A stretch of 64,000 nt of DNA, taken from NCBI RefSeq assembly GCF_900101625.1, contig NZ_FMYZ01000014.1:62001-126000 (forward strand). Direction: 5' to 3'. The notes below the pieces were generated by a model. The model did no database searches. It was given only the letters and a program-made list of their open reading frames with translations, and had not been told where the DNA came from. Each line of letters opens with the position of its first letter. Within the stretch, counting starts at the first letter, position 1. A program made the translations under genes and the position numbers. Source of the DNA: Cupriavidus sp. YR651 (GTDB taxonomy: Bacteria > Pseudomonadota > Gammaproteobacteria > Burkholderiales > Burkholderiaceae). This document shows, piece after piece, positions 17,623 through 27,291 of this stretch.

Positions 17623-18825
17623 TCAGGCGGCAATCACGCGCGTGCGGATGAACGCCTCATCGCGCATCAGCGCATCGGCCCAGCCGGCGGGCGGCACCAG
17701 GCTGATATCCGTGATGGCATAGCCGATGTCGCCCTCGGTCTGCAGTTGCTGCGCCACGATATTCGCGCCGATCTGCGCCAGCGCCTGGTTGAAGTGCGAC
17801 AGCGTGCCGGGGCGGTTGTAGTGGATGTTCAGGATGCGCGCGGGCGCCTCCAGCGGATTCGGCTGGATCTCCGGCAGGTTCACCGCGCCGATCGTGGCGC
17901 CTGTTTCCAGGAAGTTGACCAGTTTGGTCGCCACCTCCACGCCGATGTTTTCCTGCGCCTCTTCCGTGCTGCCGCCGACGTGCGGCGTCAGGATGACGTT
18001 GGGCTTGCCCTGCAGCGGGGAGACGAACGGGTCCGTGTTGCTGCGCGGCTCCTCCGGAAAGACGTCGATGGCGGCGCCGGCCAGGTGGCCGTCGTCCAGC
18101 AATTGCGCCAGCGCGTTGATATCCACCACCGTACCGCGCGATGCATTGATCAGGATGCTGCCGGGGCGCATGGCGGCCAACGCCTTGCGGCCCATCAGCC
18201 CGCGCGTCTGCGGCGTGGCCGGGACGTGCAGCGTGACCACATCGGCCTGGGACAGCGCATCTTCCAGCGTGTGCACCGGCATGGCCGAGCCGATCGACAG
18301 GCGAGGGCGGATGTCATAGAACACCACGCGCATGCCCATCGCTTCCGCCAGGATGCCGACCTGCGCGCCGATATTGCCGTAGCCGATCACGGCCATGGTC
18401 TTGCCACGAATCTCGAATGATCCCTTGGCGGTCTTCTGCCACTGCCCCTGGTGCGCCGAGCGGCTTTTCTCCGGAATGCGGCGCATCAGCATGATGGTCT
18501 GGCCGATCACGAGCTCGGCCACCGAGCGCGTGTTCGAGAACGGCGCGTTGAAGACCGGAACGCCCGCGTGAGCCGCGGCGCCGAGGTCCACTTGCGAGGT
18601 CCCGATGCAGAAGCAACCCACCGTCAGCAGGCGGGAGGCGTTGGCGAACGATTCCGCCGTCAGCGTGGTGGCGGAGCGGATGCCGAGCAGCTCGTGATCG
18701 CGGATGGCCTGCGACAACGGCTCGCCGGCCAGGGCCTTTGGCTGGGTGGCGATGTCGATCTGATGGCGCCCCAGCAGTTGCTGGGCGCTGGTGTGGATGT
18801 TTTCGAGGAGGATTGCGCTGGCCAT
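17623..18825 (-). CDS. serA: D-3-phosphoglycerate dehydrogenase
   Basis: 400 residues. NAD-dependent oxidation of 3-phosphoglycerate, the first step of serine synthesis. It is closely E. coli-like: VGCFCIGTSQVDL, GVPVFNAPFSNTRSVAELVI, the NAD motif IGYGNIGAQ, catalytic Arg in LINASRGTVVD, Glu in DVFPEEP and His in LTPHVGGSTEEAQENIG. An ACT domain (residues about 325-400) provides serine feedback in the family. The start MASAILLENI at 18825 matches family length; an in-frame ATG at 18906 with AAGG upstream would add 27 residues and cannot be excluded. A terminator follows. Confidence 0.94.
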   Translation of the reverse strand: MASAILLENIHTSAQQLLGRHQIDIATQPKALAGEPLSQAIRDHELLGIRSATTLTAESFANASRLLTVGCFCIGTSQVDLGAAAHAGVPVFNAPFSNTRSVAELVIGQTIMLMRRIPEKSRSAHQGQWQKTAKGSFEIRGKTMAVIGYGNIGAQVGILAEAMGMRVVFYDIRPRLSIGSAMPVHTLEDALSQADVVTLHVPATPQTRGLMGRKALAAMRPGSILINASRGTVVDINALAQLLDDGHLAGAAIDVFPEEPRSNTDPFVSPLQGKPNVILTPHVGGSTEEAQENIGVEVATKLVNFLETGATIGAVNLPEIQPNPLEAPARILNIHYNRPGTLSHFNQALAQIGANIVAQQLQTEGDIGYAITDISLVPPAGWADALMRDEAFIRTRVIAA

Positions 18826-19161
18826 GACGGTCGGGCGGTGCTGGAGAGAGTTGGAGGGGCTTCGGGCGTCCGAGAGCGTACGAGGTACGTGGAAGGAGAC
18901 GCGCATGAGCACACCTTATCACTGTCCCTTATCCGTGCTTGTGGGAGGGACATAGCACGGCGCGGCATTGACCGCGACGCCGCTACGAGGCGTGCTGGCT
19001 GGCCTCAGATGTCGTACGAGATGACGCAAAAATCACGAAAACCACCGATTTTGCGCTTGATCATCCATGTTTCGTGTCATAGGATGTCTGACAAGTCGTG
19101 GGGTCTTCGTCAAGAAATGAGCCGGCTTCCCGCGACCCATACCAACAATCAGGAGACAGGC
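18826..19161. promoter_or_regulatory. Divergent promoter region serA / gluconolactonase with TGTC-T-GACA palindrome
   Basis: This 336-bp gap separates divergent starts. The palindrome TGTCTGACA (19085-19093), in the context ATGTCTGACAAG, resembles GntR/FadR-type operators that control sugar-acid genes. It sits about 70 bp before the gluconolactonase start. The operator call is by pattern only. Confidence 0.4.
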
Positions 19162-20223
19162 ATGAACGAAGTGAACACGGGAGTCGACACTCAGCGTCGG
19201 CTGTTACTGAAGGCTGGCGCGGCCGCCGCGACGTTGGCGGGCAGCGGGCCGGTGCTGGCGCAGGCCTTCGACTTCAAGCCCAGCCAGCGCTATCCGGACG
19301 CCGCAATCGAGATCCTGGATCCGAGTTTTGCCAAATACCGCCTGTTCAGTTCGACGGTGGAACAAGTCGCCACCGGGTTCCGCTGGGTGGAAGGCCCGGT
19401 CTGGTTTGGCGATGGCCGCTACCTGCTGTTCTCCGACATTCCCAACAACCGCATCATCCGCTACGACGAAACGTCGAACCAATGGAGCGTCTTCCGCTCG
19501 CCGGCCAATTTCACGAACGGGCACTGCCGCGACAGGCAGGGCCGGCTGGTGAGCTGCGAGCACCTGACGCGCCGCGTCACGCGGACCGAATACGACGGCA
19601 CGATTACCGTGCTGGCGGACCGCTATCAGGGCAAGCGATTCAATTCGCCCAACGACATCATCTGCAAATCGGACGGCTCGATCTGGTTCAGCGATCCGCC
19701 GTTCGGCATCTCTGGCGACTGGGAGGGCGACAAGGCGACGCCCGAACTGCCGCAGGCGGTCTACCGCATCGACCCGAAGGACAACACCGTCACGCAGGTC
19801 ATCAGCGACCTGAATGGTCCCAACGGGCTGTGCTTCTCCCCGGACGAGAAGAAGCTGTACGTGATCGAGGCCCGCGCGCAGCCCTATCGTGTGGTCTGGG
19901 CCTATGACGTGGCGGCGGACGGCGGTCTCGGTAACAAGACCCGGCTGATCGATGCCAATGGCCCCGGCGCACTGGATGGCATGAAGTGCGACGTGGACGG
20001 CAACATCTGGGCGGGATGGGGCAGCAATGGCGCGCCCGGGGCGGACCCGGCCAAGCTGGATGGCGTGCGGGTGTTCAATCCGCAAGGCAAGGCAATCGGC
20101 CATATCCACTTGCCGGAACGCTGCCCGAACCTGTGCTTTGGCGGCGCCAAGCGCAATCGCCTGTACATGGCCAGCAGCCATTCGCTTTACGCGCTCTACG
20201 TGGAAACGCGCGGCGCGGTTTGA
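19162..20223 (+). CDS. Exported SMP-30/gluconolactonase-family lactonase
   Basis: 353 residues. The N-terminus has a twin-arginine-like signal (TQRRLLLKAGAAAATLAGSG, cleavage near AQA) and the ribosome-binding site AGGAGACAGG. The mature part is a six-bladed beta-propeller of the SMP-30/Gnl family: VATGFRWVEGPVWFGDGRYL, SPNDIICKSDGSIWFSDPPF, NGPNGLCFSPDEKKLYV and DGNIWAGWGSNG. The glutamate in EGPVW and the asparagines in SPND and NGPNG are the expected metal ligands. It likely hydrolyses sugar lactones in the periplasm. It is followed after 254 bp by the PHP lipoprotein. Confidence 0.92.
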   Translation: MNEVNTGVDTQRRLLLKAGAAAATLAGSGPVLAQAFDFKPSQRYPDAAIEILDPSFAKYRLFSSTVEQVATGFRWVEGPVWFGDGRYLLFSDIPNNRIIRYDETSNQWSVFRSPANFTNGHCRDRQGRLVSCEHLTRRVTRTEYDGTITVLADRYQGKRFNSPNDIICKSDGSIWFSDPPFGISGDWEGDKATPELPQAVYRIDPKDNTVTQVISDLNGPNGLCFSPDEKKLYVIEARAQPYRVVWAYDVAADGGLGNKTRLIDANGPGALDGMKCDVDGNIWAGWGSNGAPGADPAKLDGVRVFNPQGKAIGHIHLPERCPNLCFGGAKRNRLYMASSHSLYALYVETRGAV

Positions 20224-20477
20224 AGCGTTGACGCACCGGGATGGCTGGCGCGGGCAACCGCGGACCCGGCGCCAGTCATTCCAACAGATGAAACGAACAT
20301 CTGAAGGTAAGAAAAACATCACTTCCCTGTCATGAACATCGGCCACCATCGGCGCCCGAAGAAAGCCTTGCCAGTGCGGCTGGGACGCTGAGGGCGCAGC
20401 CAGGCTGGCAGACCCTCGGAGCCGAAGGCGCACGGTCAGATGGGTCAATAAAAACAATACATTATCAGGGAAGTTTC

Positions 20478-22115
20478 ATGCATCACTTTAAATCCGCGAT
20501 CGGCATCGCGGCGGCCTTGGCCGTCGCTTTCGGCTTCTACGGCTGCAATGGCAGCGACGACGCGACGAGCTCGCCCGCCACTAGCACACCCCCCAACCCG
20601 GCCACGCCCACGGCGGAAGTCACCGGCAAGTGGACGACCGGCGATCTGCATGTCCATACGATCGAATCCGACGATGCCCAGAGCCCGCTGGCGACGGTGC
20701 TGGATCAGGCGCTGGTCAAGAACAACCTGGACTGGACGGCGCTATCCAACCACCTGCGTCCCTCCACGCGCGATCAGAATGGCGCGGCCATCGCCGGCGG
20801 CCCGCTGCCGTACTCGCAGGCCATGGCCCAGTACGAAATGCCGGCCGTCCGCCAGTTGCAGGTCAATGGCAGCTACGTGAGCAAGCTGATCTTCTCGGCC
20901 TTCGAATGGGACATGCCGACGCACGACCACATGAACGTGGGCATCTTCGGCGGCACCCCGCTGGGCACGGCCACCCGGGCCGCCAATGAGTTCGAGTACT
21001 TCTTCACCAACCGCCCGGACACCCAGTTCGACCCGGTCGACGTGGCCAACTGGAACGCCAAGGGCGCGCGTGCCTTTACCACGCACGCCGATGCAGTCAA
21101 GGCCGTGGCCTGGCTGCGTGACAACTACCCCGACACCAGCTACGCGCTGATCAACCACCCGTCGCGAAATTCCGGCAAGTACACCGCCGCCGATTACCGC
21201 GAATTCAACGATACCGCCCCGAATATCGCCTTTGGCGTGGAGGGCATGGTCGGCAACCAGATGGAGCCGGACCGCGGCGGCTACACCACGGCCTACATCA
21301 ATGCGAACCTGAAGAACCGCGTCTACGGCGGCGTGGATTACGTGGTGGCGCAGGTCGGCGGCATCTGGGATGCACTGCTCGGCGATGGCCGCCGGTTCTG
21401 GAACGTGGCCGATTCCGATCACCACTTCAAGACCATCGGCGCCAACAGCAGCGGGTACTTCCCAGGCGAGTACGCCAGGACCTATGTCTGGATCGACAAC
21501 AAGAACACCGGAATCAAGGGCGTGCTGGAAGGCATCCGCTCGGGCAAGATGTTCTCGGTGTTCGGGGACCTGATCAACGCACTGGATTTCAACATCGCCA
21601 GCGGCACGGGCAAGAGCGAGATGGGCGGCGAGCTGAAGGCCAGCGCCGGCGATACCGTGACGGTGACCATTCGGTTCAAGAGCCCGGACCACAACAATTA
21701 CCAGTATCCGATCGACAGCGGCATCAACGTCAACGTCAGGCCGACGGTGGACCATATCGACCTGATCGCCGGGGATGTCACGCCACGCGCGGCGGCGGGC
21801 ACGCCGGGCTACAGCAAGGAAACGAACGACTCCACCAAGGTCATCGCCACGTTTACCCAGGCGGACTGGAAGCTGGACAAGGATGGCTACAACACTGTGA
21901 CGTATACGTACAAGGCGGCCAGGAGCCAGTATTTCCGCCTGCGCGGGACCAACCTCGGCATGAACGTGCCGGGCGAGACCCAGGACGGCAACCCGCTGCC
22001 GGACCAGAAGACCACGGTGACGGAAGACGCGGCGCGCTTCAACGCGATCAACGCGCGCAACTACAACGATCTCTGGTTCTATTCGAACCCGGTGTTCGTG
22101 ACGGTGGGCAGCTGA
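20478..22115 (+). CDS. PHP-domain phosphoesterase-like lipoprotein
   Basis: 545 residues. A lipoprotein signal peptide ends GFYGC (Cys23), followed by a Ser/Thr/Pro linker. The PHP metal ligands are visible in order: TTGDLHVHT, LSNHL (Asn where Asp is usual), FEWDMPTHDH, LINHPS and VADSDHH. The remaining C-terminal 170 residues form beta-rich extensions. PHP proteins are metal-dependent phosphoesterases or amidohydrolases; this exported CehA/McbA-like subgroup often acts on environmental esters (family knowledge, moderate). It has its own start signal (AGGGAAG) and is convergent with marR, 24 bp away. Confidence 0.85.
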   Translation: MHHFKSAIGIAAALAVAFGFYGCNGSDDATSSPATSTPPNPATPTAEVTGKWTTGDLHVHTIESDDAQSPLATVLDQALVKNNLDWTALSNHLRPSTRDQNGAAIAGGPLPYSQAMAQYEMPAVRQLQVNGSYVSKLIFSAFEWDMPTHDHMNVGIFGGTPLGTATRAANEFEYFFTNRPDTQFDPVDVANWNAKGARAFTTHADAVKAVAWLRDNYPDTSYALINHPSRNSGKYTAADYREFNDTAPNIAFGVEGMVGNQMEPDRGGYTTAYINANLKNRVYGGVDYVVAQVGGIWDALLGDGRRFWNVADSDHHFKTIGANSSGYFPGEYARTYVWIDNKNTGIKGVLEGIRSGKMFSVFGDLINALDFNIASGTGKSEMGGELKASAGDTVTVTIRFKSPDHNNYQYPIDSGINVNVRPTVDHIDLIAGDVTPRAAAGTPGYSKETNDSTKVIATFTQADWKLDKDGYNTVTYTYKAARSQYFRLRGTNLGMNVPGETQDGNPLPDQKTTVTEDAARFNAINARNYNDLWFYSNPVFVTVGS

Positions 22116-22139
22116 TCCTGCCCGCGGCGCCCGGGCGGA

Positions 22140-22580
22140 TCAGTTTGCGTCGAGCGCCGTGGCCGCCTTGTCCATGAGCGTCAGCAACTGCTGCAGGCCC
22201 TCCTGGCCCAGCGCGGCATGCAACTGGCCGTCCAGCCGGGCGGTCAGTTGTGCTTCGATCCCATCGCAAAGCACCCGTCCCGCATGGCTGGCCGCCAGCA
22301 CCATGCTGCGGCGGTCATCGCGGGCCGGCATCGCCGTGACCAGCCCGCGTTGCCGCAGGGCGAAGATCGCGCGCGAGAGCGACCCCGCATCGTGATCCGT
22401 GGCCTGCGCCATCTCCGTCAGCGTACTGGTCTCGCGTTCGCGCAGATGGCAGAGGATGATCCATTGCGAGATATTCAGCGCGGACTCGCGCAGGATGGCC
22501 GTCGCCCCGTGCTGCAGGTTCCGCTTCAGGCGGCCGGAGCGCAACAAGGCCACGCTGCCCGACAAGCGTCGTGTCGACAT
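22140..22580 (-). CDS. MarR-family regulator of the efflux operon
   Basis: 146 residues with a strong AAGGAGG ribosome-binding site. The winged helix is clear: LNISQWIILCHLRERETSTL, TEMAQATDHDAGSLSRAIFA, LRQRGLVTAMPARDDRRSMV. It is the last gene of the nodT-emrA-emrB-marR unit, 23 bp after emrB, so it probably represses the operon and releases on drug binding. Two matching palindromes lie near the operon promoter (27078-27091 and 27206-27220). Confidence 0.92.
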   Translation of the reverse strand: MSTRRLSGSVALLRSGRLKRNLQHGATAILRESALNISQWIILCHLRERETSTLTEMAQATDHDAGSLSRAIFALRQRGLVTAMPARDDRRSMVLAASHAGRVLCDGIEAQLTARLDGQLHAALGQEGLQQLLTLMDKAATALDAN

Positions 22581-22603
22581 GATTGCCTCCTTGCATGGCA
22601 GGT

Positions 22604-24166
22604 TTAGTGCGCGCCAGCCGCGGCCCCGGACACGGCACCCCGGATCGGCCGGGTGAACCAGATCAGCGGCACGATGGCGATGAAGATCACACCCGAGATC
22701 CAGAAGATATCGTTCAGTCCGAGCATGACGGCTTGCGTGTTCAGCGATTTCTCGAAGAAGGCCACGGCCTGACCGGGCGTGAAATGCATCGTGGTCTGGA
22801 TCGATTCCAGCGCGGCGCCATACAGCGGACTGTTGGGTCCCGTCTGTTCCACCAGCCGGGCGTGATGCAGCACCGCACGGTCATTCCAGCCGGTGGCGGC
22901 CAGCGACGTCCCCACGGCGCCACAGAACACCCGGGCGAAGTTCGACAGGCCGGCGGCGGCCGGAATCTTGTCCGCCGGCAGGCCGGACAGGACGATCGCG
23001 GTCAGCGGCACGAAGAACAGCGCCATCGGGATGCCCTGGAGCAGCGTCGGCAGCACCAGCGTGAACGTATCGACGCCGGTCGTGTAGTTGGACCGCATGA
23101 AGAACACGGCCGCAAACCCGAGGAACGACAGCGTGGCCAGCACGCGCAGCTCCGCCTTGGGCATGAGCTTGCCGAGCAGCGGATTCAGCAGCACCGCGAA
23201 GACGCCGAGCGGCGCGGTCACCAGGCCGGCGTTGACGGCCGGGTAGGCCAGGTATTGCTGCATCCACTGCGGCAGCACCACCAGGTTGGCGAAGAACAAC
23301 GCATACGCCACCGAGATGGCAATCGTCCCGGCCAGGAAATTGCGGCCCTTGAACAGGCGCAGGTCGATGATCGGATTCGGCTCGGTCAGCTCCCAGATCA
23401 CGAAGAACAGGAAGCTGAGCAGCGCGACCACGGCCAGCGTGATGATCACGGGCGAGGCGAACCAGTCGAGGTCCTTGCCCTTGTCGAGCATGATCTGCAG
23501 TGACGCGACCCACGTAATCAGCGACGCCAGGCCCACGGTGTCGATTGACAGCTTGCGCGCGGGGGTTTCACGATCCTTGTAGATCGCCCACGTCACGGCT
23601 GCGGCAAACAGGCCGACCGGGACGTTGATGTAGAAGATCCAGGACCACGAATAGCTGTCGGTCATCCAGCCGCCGAGGGCCGGGCCGGCGATCGGGCCGA
23701 CCGTGGCGGTCATCGCCCAGAGGGCCAGCGCGTGGGTACTCTTTTCCTTCGGAAAGGAACCGAGCAGGATCGCCTGCGACAGCGGGATCAGCGGACCCGC
23801 CACGGCGCCTTGCAGGATGCGGGCGGCCAGCAGCGTGGTCAGGTTGGGCGCCACGCCGCAGAGCCAGGACGACAGCACGAACAGCAGGATGGCGCCGACG
23901 AACAGCCGGATCTGGCCCACGCGCTGGGTGAGCCAGCCCGTCAGCGGAATGGCCACCGCGTTGGCGGCGGCGAACAGCGTGATAACCCAGGTGCCTTCGT
24001 CCACCGACACACCGAGGTTGCCGGAGATCGTCGGGATCGCCACATTGGCGATCGACGAGTCCAGCACGTTCATGAAAGTGGCCAGGGCCACCGCAAAGCT
24101 ACCCATCACCAGCTTTGCGCCGGTGAGCGGTGGAGGAGTCAAGGGCGTCTGGGCTTCGGTCGACAT
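22604..24166 (-). CDS. emrB: EmrB-type DHA2 multidrug MFS exporter
   Basis: 520 residues, 14-TM proton antiporter of the inner membrane. Diagnostic segments are MNVLDSSIANVAIPTISGNL in TM1, TQRVGQIRLFVGAILLF (motif A) and GPIAGPALGGWMTDSYSWSW (motif C/TM5). The C-terminal half carries the usual large loop before the last helix. It pairs with the membrane-fusion protein encoded 72 bp upstream and the NodT-type outer membrane channel to form a tripartite pump. GGAG precedes the ATG. Confidence 0.95.
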   Translation of the reverse strand: MSTEAQTPLTPPPLTGAKLVMGSFAVALATFMNVLDSSIANVAIPTISGNLGVSVDEGTWVITLFAAANAVAIPLTGWLTQRVGQIRLFVGAILLFVLSSWLCGVAPNLTTLLAARILQGAVAGPLIPLSQAILLGSFPKEKSTHALALWAMTATVGPIAGPALGGWMTDSYSWSWIFYINVPVGLFAAAVTWAIYKDRETPARKLSIDTVGLASLITWVASLQIMLDKGKDLDWFASPVIITLAVVALLSFLFFVIWELTEPNPIIDLRLFKGRNFLAGTIAISVAYALFFANLVVLPQWMQQYLAYPAVNAGLVTAPLGVFAVLLNPLLGKLMPKAELRVLATLSFLGFAAVFFMRSNYTTGVDTFTLVLPTLLQGIPMALFFVPLTAIVLSGLPADKIPAAAGLSNFARVFCGAVGTSLAATGWNDRAVLHHARLVEQTGPNSPLYGAALESIQTTMHFTPGQAVAFFEKSLNTQAVMLGLNDIFWISGVIFIAIVPLIWFTRPIRGAVSGAAAGAH

Positions 24167-24238
24167 ATTGCGCTCCGCAATGTGGGGTCGTGGCGGGTCT
24201 GTGGGAGGTCTGCGCAGTGTCTGCGCATGGTCTGCGCG

Positions 24239-25507
24239 TTACGAGCCGCTGGCCGCCGCGCCGCGCCTTGCAATGGCGACGTCGCCCGCCTTGCCGTGGC
24301 TGTTCCTGGCGATGATCCGTTCGATCTCGCGGTCGGCTTCCTGCCCGTGGCGCTGGAAGACATCGGTGCTGTACGTGGTGCGGGTCGGCTTGGCCTGCGC
24401 GCTGTCGAGCTGTGAGCCATCGCGCTTGATGTTCACATCGACCTGCATGGACAGCCCGATCTGGAGCGGATGCGCGCGCAGTTCGGCCGGGTCAAGCTGG
24501 ATGCGCACCGGCAGGCGTTGCACAACCTTGATCCAGTTGCCGGTGGCGTTCTGGGCGGGCAGGGCGGAGAACGCGCTGCCGGTGCCCGCGGAGAAGCCCA
24601 CGACCTTGCCGTGGTAGGTCACGCTGCCGCCGTAGAGGTCCGCATGCAGTTCCACCGGCTGGCCGATGCGGATGTGCTTGAGTTGAACTTCCTTGAAGTT
24701 GGCGTCGACCCACACGCCGTCCAGCGGGACGATGGCCATCAGCGGATTGCCCGGCGCCACGCGCTGGCCGACCTGTACCGAGCGTCGCGCGACGTAGCCG
24801 GTCACGGGGGCGGGCAAGGTGTTGCGCGCGTTGGCGAGGTAGGCATCGCGCACCCGGGTGGCGGCGGCCTGCACGCTCGGATGATCGGCCACGGTGGCCT
24901 GATCCGTCAGCGCGTGATTCGACGCCAGTTGCTGGCGCGCGGTTTCGAGTGCGGCCTCGGCGGTCTTGACCGCATCGCGGGCGTGGGCGACGTCTTCCGC
25001 GGCCACGGCGCCGGCTTCGGCCACCTGCGTGCGGCGGCGCAAGTCGTCCTTCGCGCGGGCCAGGTCGGCCTGGCGCTGTTGCATGGTGGCTTCCAGGACG
25101 CCGTTGTTGACGTAGAGCGCGCTGACCTGCCGCACGGTCTGGCCGAGCGCGGCTTCGGCGTTGGCCAGTGCGATGCGGGCATCGGCATCGTCGAGCGTCA
25201 CCACCGACTCGCCGGCCTTGACGATCTGCGTGTCGTCCGCGTTCACGGCGATCACCGTGCCGGTTACCTGCGGCGTCAGTTGCACGAGATTGCCGTTGAC
25301 GTAGGCGTCATCGGTCTCCTCATGGAAGCGGGCAACGGTGTAGTAGTACGCGCCATATCCCGCCGCGGCGAGGGCCGTGGCGAGGCCCAGCAGGGCGAGC
25401 ATGCGCTTGCGCTTGCCGGCGCCGGGGTTGGCGGCTTTAGCGGTGGCGTTGGCGGCGGTGGCCGTCGCGGGAGCAGTTGCGGCCGGGGTCGTGTTCGTAT
25501 CGTTCAT
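24239..25507 (-). CDS. emrA: EmrA-type HlyD membrane-fusion protein
   Basis: 422 residues. A single N-terminal TM (RKRMLALLGLATALAAAGYG), then the biotinyl-lipoyl half-motif VNADDTQIVKAGESVVTLDD, a long coiled-coil hairpin (AEAALGQTVRQV through QLASNHALTD) and the second lipoyl/beta-barrel part VTGYVARRSVQVGQRVAPGN. The extreme N-terminus is Ala/Thr-rich low complexity. It bridges EmrB and the outer-membrane channel; the operon position agrees. Confidence 0.94.
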   Translation of the reverse strand: MNDTNTTPAATAPATATAANATAKAANPGAGKRKRMLALLGLATALAAAGYGAYYYTVARFHEETDDAYVNGNLVQLTPQVTGTVIAVNADDTQIVKAGESVVTLDDADARIALANAEAALGQTVRQVSALYVNNGVLEATMQQRQADLARAKDDLRRRTQVAEAGAVAAEDVAHARDAVKTAEAALETARQQLASNHALTDQATVADHPSVQAAATRVRDAYLANARNTLPAPVTGYVARRSVQVGQRVAPGNPLMAIVPLDGVWVDANFKEVQLKHIRIGQPVELHADLYGGSVTYHGKVVGFSAGTGSAFSALPAQNATGNWIKVVQRLPVRIQLDPAELRAHPLQIGLSMQVDVNIKRDGSQLDSAQAKPTRTTYSTDVFQRHGQEADREIERIIARNSHGKAGDVAIARRGAAASGS

Positions 25508-25560
25508 GGTGGCACCTGTGCGTGAGTTCGTTCGGGATCGTTTTGAATAGAGCGGACGGG

Positions 25561-27087
25561 TCAGCGGGCAAGTGCCGCCTGTTGGGTCGATGCCGGGGCT
25601 TCGGTGTAGCCCCCGCCGAGCGCGGCGGCCAGGGCAATCTGGCGGTCGCGCCGGGTCATGCGCAGGTTGGTCACGACCTGGCTGCTGGCCAGCGCGTTCG
25701 TTTGCGCGTTAAGCACGGTCAGCTGCGTGGTCAGGCCAGCCTTGTATTGGGCCAGCGCCAGCGTCAGGGCGCGCTGCGCGGCGACATCGGTGCGCTCCGC
25801 ATTGACGATCTGGGCGTCGATGGCGCGGATGTCAGACAGTTGCGTCGCGACGTCGGTCAGCGCGCCGATCAGCGTGTCGTTGTAGCTGGCGACGGCAAAA
25901 TCGAACTCGGCATAGCGGCCCTTCAGCTGGGCACGCAGCGCCCCGCCATCGAAGATCGGCAGGTGGATCGCCGGACCGGCCGACGCCGTACGGCTGGCGG
26001 CGCGGAGGAAGCGGCCCCAGCCGAAGGCGTCCAGACCGATCGCGGCACTCAGGTTGATATCGGGGTAGAACTCGGCCTTGGCCACCTTGATGTCGTGCGT
26101 GGTGGCATCGACGCGCCAGCGCGCGGCGACGATGTCCGGACGACGCGAAACGAGGTCGGCGGGCAGGTTGTCGGGCAGACGGACTTCGTCCCCGGCGCCC
26201 AGTGCCGGGCGGGCGATGGCCAGGCCACGGTCGGGCCCCTGGCCGAGCAGCGCGCCGAGCTGGTAGCGGGTACGCAGGATATTGCCTTCGAGGGCGGACA
26301 CCGACACCTCCGCAGCCGCGAGATTGGCTTCGGCGGTGCGCTTTTCCACCTCGGTTTCGAGCCCCATCGTCACGCGGCCGTTGGTCACGCGCAGCACATC
26401 TCGGCGCTGGCTGACTTCGTTGGTCGCGATATCGTGCAGCGCGTAAAGGCGGGCGAGCTCGTTATAGGCACGGGCTGTCGCGCTGGAGAGCGTCAGCTTC
26501 ACCTGTTCGGCCTCGGCTTCCGTGGCATGCACCGTTGAGACCGCGGACTTCAGCGCCTCGCGATTCTTGCCCCACAGGTCCAGCTCATAGGTGGCGCTGA
26601 GGAACGCCTTGTTTTCCGACTGCCAGGAGCCCGCGAAGCCGGGCGGGATGAAGGTACTTTCCGTCAGGCGCTGACGCGTCCAGGAATACCCGGCGCCGAC
26701 TTGCGGCAACGTGTTGGCGTTGGCGGTTTCGCTGAACGCCACGGCCGCGGCCACCCGGGCGCGCGCCTTTTCCAGCGTCGGGCTGCCCTGCAGGGCTTCG
26801 GCGACAAGTGCCTTGAGCTGCGCGTCGCCAAACTGGTCGGCCCAGTCGACGGCAGGCCAGCGGCCTCGTTCCGCAGGAATGGATTGCGTGGAGGCAAAGT
26901 GGTTCGCCTCCTCCATGTGCTTGTCGCTATGGATGCCCGCGTAGTTGGCGCAGCCGGCGAGCACCGCAGCCATCAGGACCGAGAGGGCGGGCGCGGCAAG
27001 GCGGCTGATTCCCGGATTGCGGTGACTGATGCGGCCTACGCGGCTGTCCGCCTGATCTTTTGTTTGCTTAAACATTGTCTGACTCAT
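25561..27087 (-). CDS. NodT-family outer-membrane efflux lipoprotein
   Basis: 508 residues from the ATG at 27087. A lipoprotein signal ends VLAGC, then come two OEP repeats with the helical motifs of TolC-like channels (SPTLEKARARVAAAVAFSET, NTLPQVGAGYSWTRQR, DLWGKNREALKSAVSTVHAT, RRPDIVAARWRVDATTHDI). It is the outer-membrane exit duct for the EmrAB pump and first gene of the operon. Possible starts are 27141, 27087 and 27075, none with a strong ribosome-binding site; 27087 overlaps a candidate operator palindrome. Confidence 0.9.
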   Translation of the reverse strand: MSQTMFKQTKDQADSRVGRISHRNPGISRLAAPALSVLMAAVLAGCANYAGIHSDKHMEEANHFASTQSIPAERGRWPAVDWADQFGDAQLKALVAEALQGSPTLEKARARVAAAVAFSETANANTLPQVGAGYSWTRQRLTESTFIPPGFAGSWQSENKAFLSATYELDLWGKNREALKSAVSTVHATEAEAEQVKLTLSSATARAYNELARLYALHDIATNEVSQRRDVLRVTNGRVTMGLETEVEKRTAEANLAAAEVSVSALEGNILRTRYQLGALLGQGPDRGLAIARPALGAGDEVRLPDNLPADLVSRRPDIVAARWRVDATTHDIKVAKAEFYPDINLSAAIGLDAFGWGRFLRAASRTASAGPAIHLPIFDGGALRAQLKGRYAEFDFAVASYNDTLIGALTDVATQLSDIRAIDAQIVNAERTDVAAQRALTLALAQYKAGLTTQLTVLNAQTNALASSQVVTNLRMTRRDRQIALAAALGGGYTEAPASTQQAALAR

Positions 27088-27091
27088 CAGA
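27078..27091. promoter_or_regulatory. Candidate MarR operator 1 (TCTGA-N4-TCAGA)
   Basis: A perfect palindrome TCTGA-CTCA-TCAGA overlaps the predicted nodT start. Its extended form, CTGACTCATCAGATAAA, is nearly repeated 128 bp upstream. It is the size and symmetry expected for a MarR dimer site. No experimental evidence is available. Confidence 0.5.
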
Positions 27092-27205
27092 TAAATGGGC
27101 GAAAAAAGAGGCGCGTAGGCTCCCCGGAGAAATCCGGGCACACCAGGCGGCTGAGAAGGCTCATCGTGCCCGCCTGGATACGCGCTGTTTTTATTGCCTG
27201 AACAA

Positions 27206-27220
27206 TAACTGACACATCAG
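27206..27220. promoter_or_regulatory. Candidate MarR operator 2 (CTGA-N4-TCAG)
   Basis: CTGA-CACA-TCAG with flanks CTGACACATCAGACAAA matches operator 1 at 15 of 17 positions in the same orientation. It lies in the 204-bp gap between the response regulator stop and nodT, where the efflux operon promoter must be. Confidence 0.5.
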
Positions 27221-27291
27221 ACAAAAGCAAGGGTGAAGCCCGGAAAAATGTTCCTATCGGGCTGATAAGGAGGGATCGGGCTGGAGGTCGG

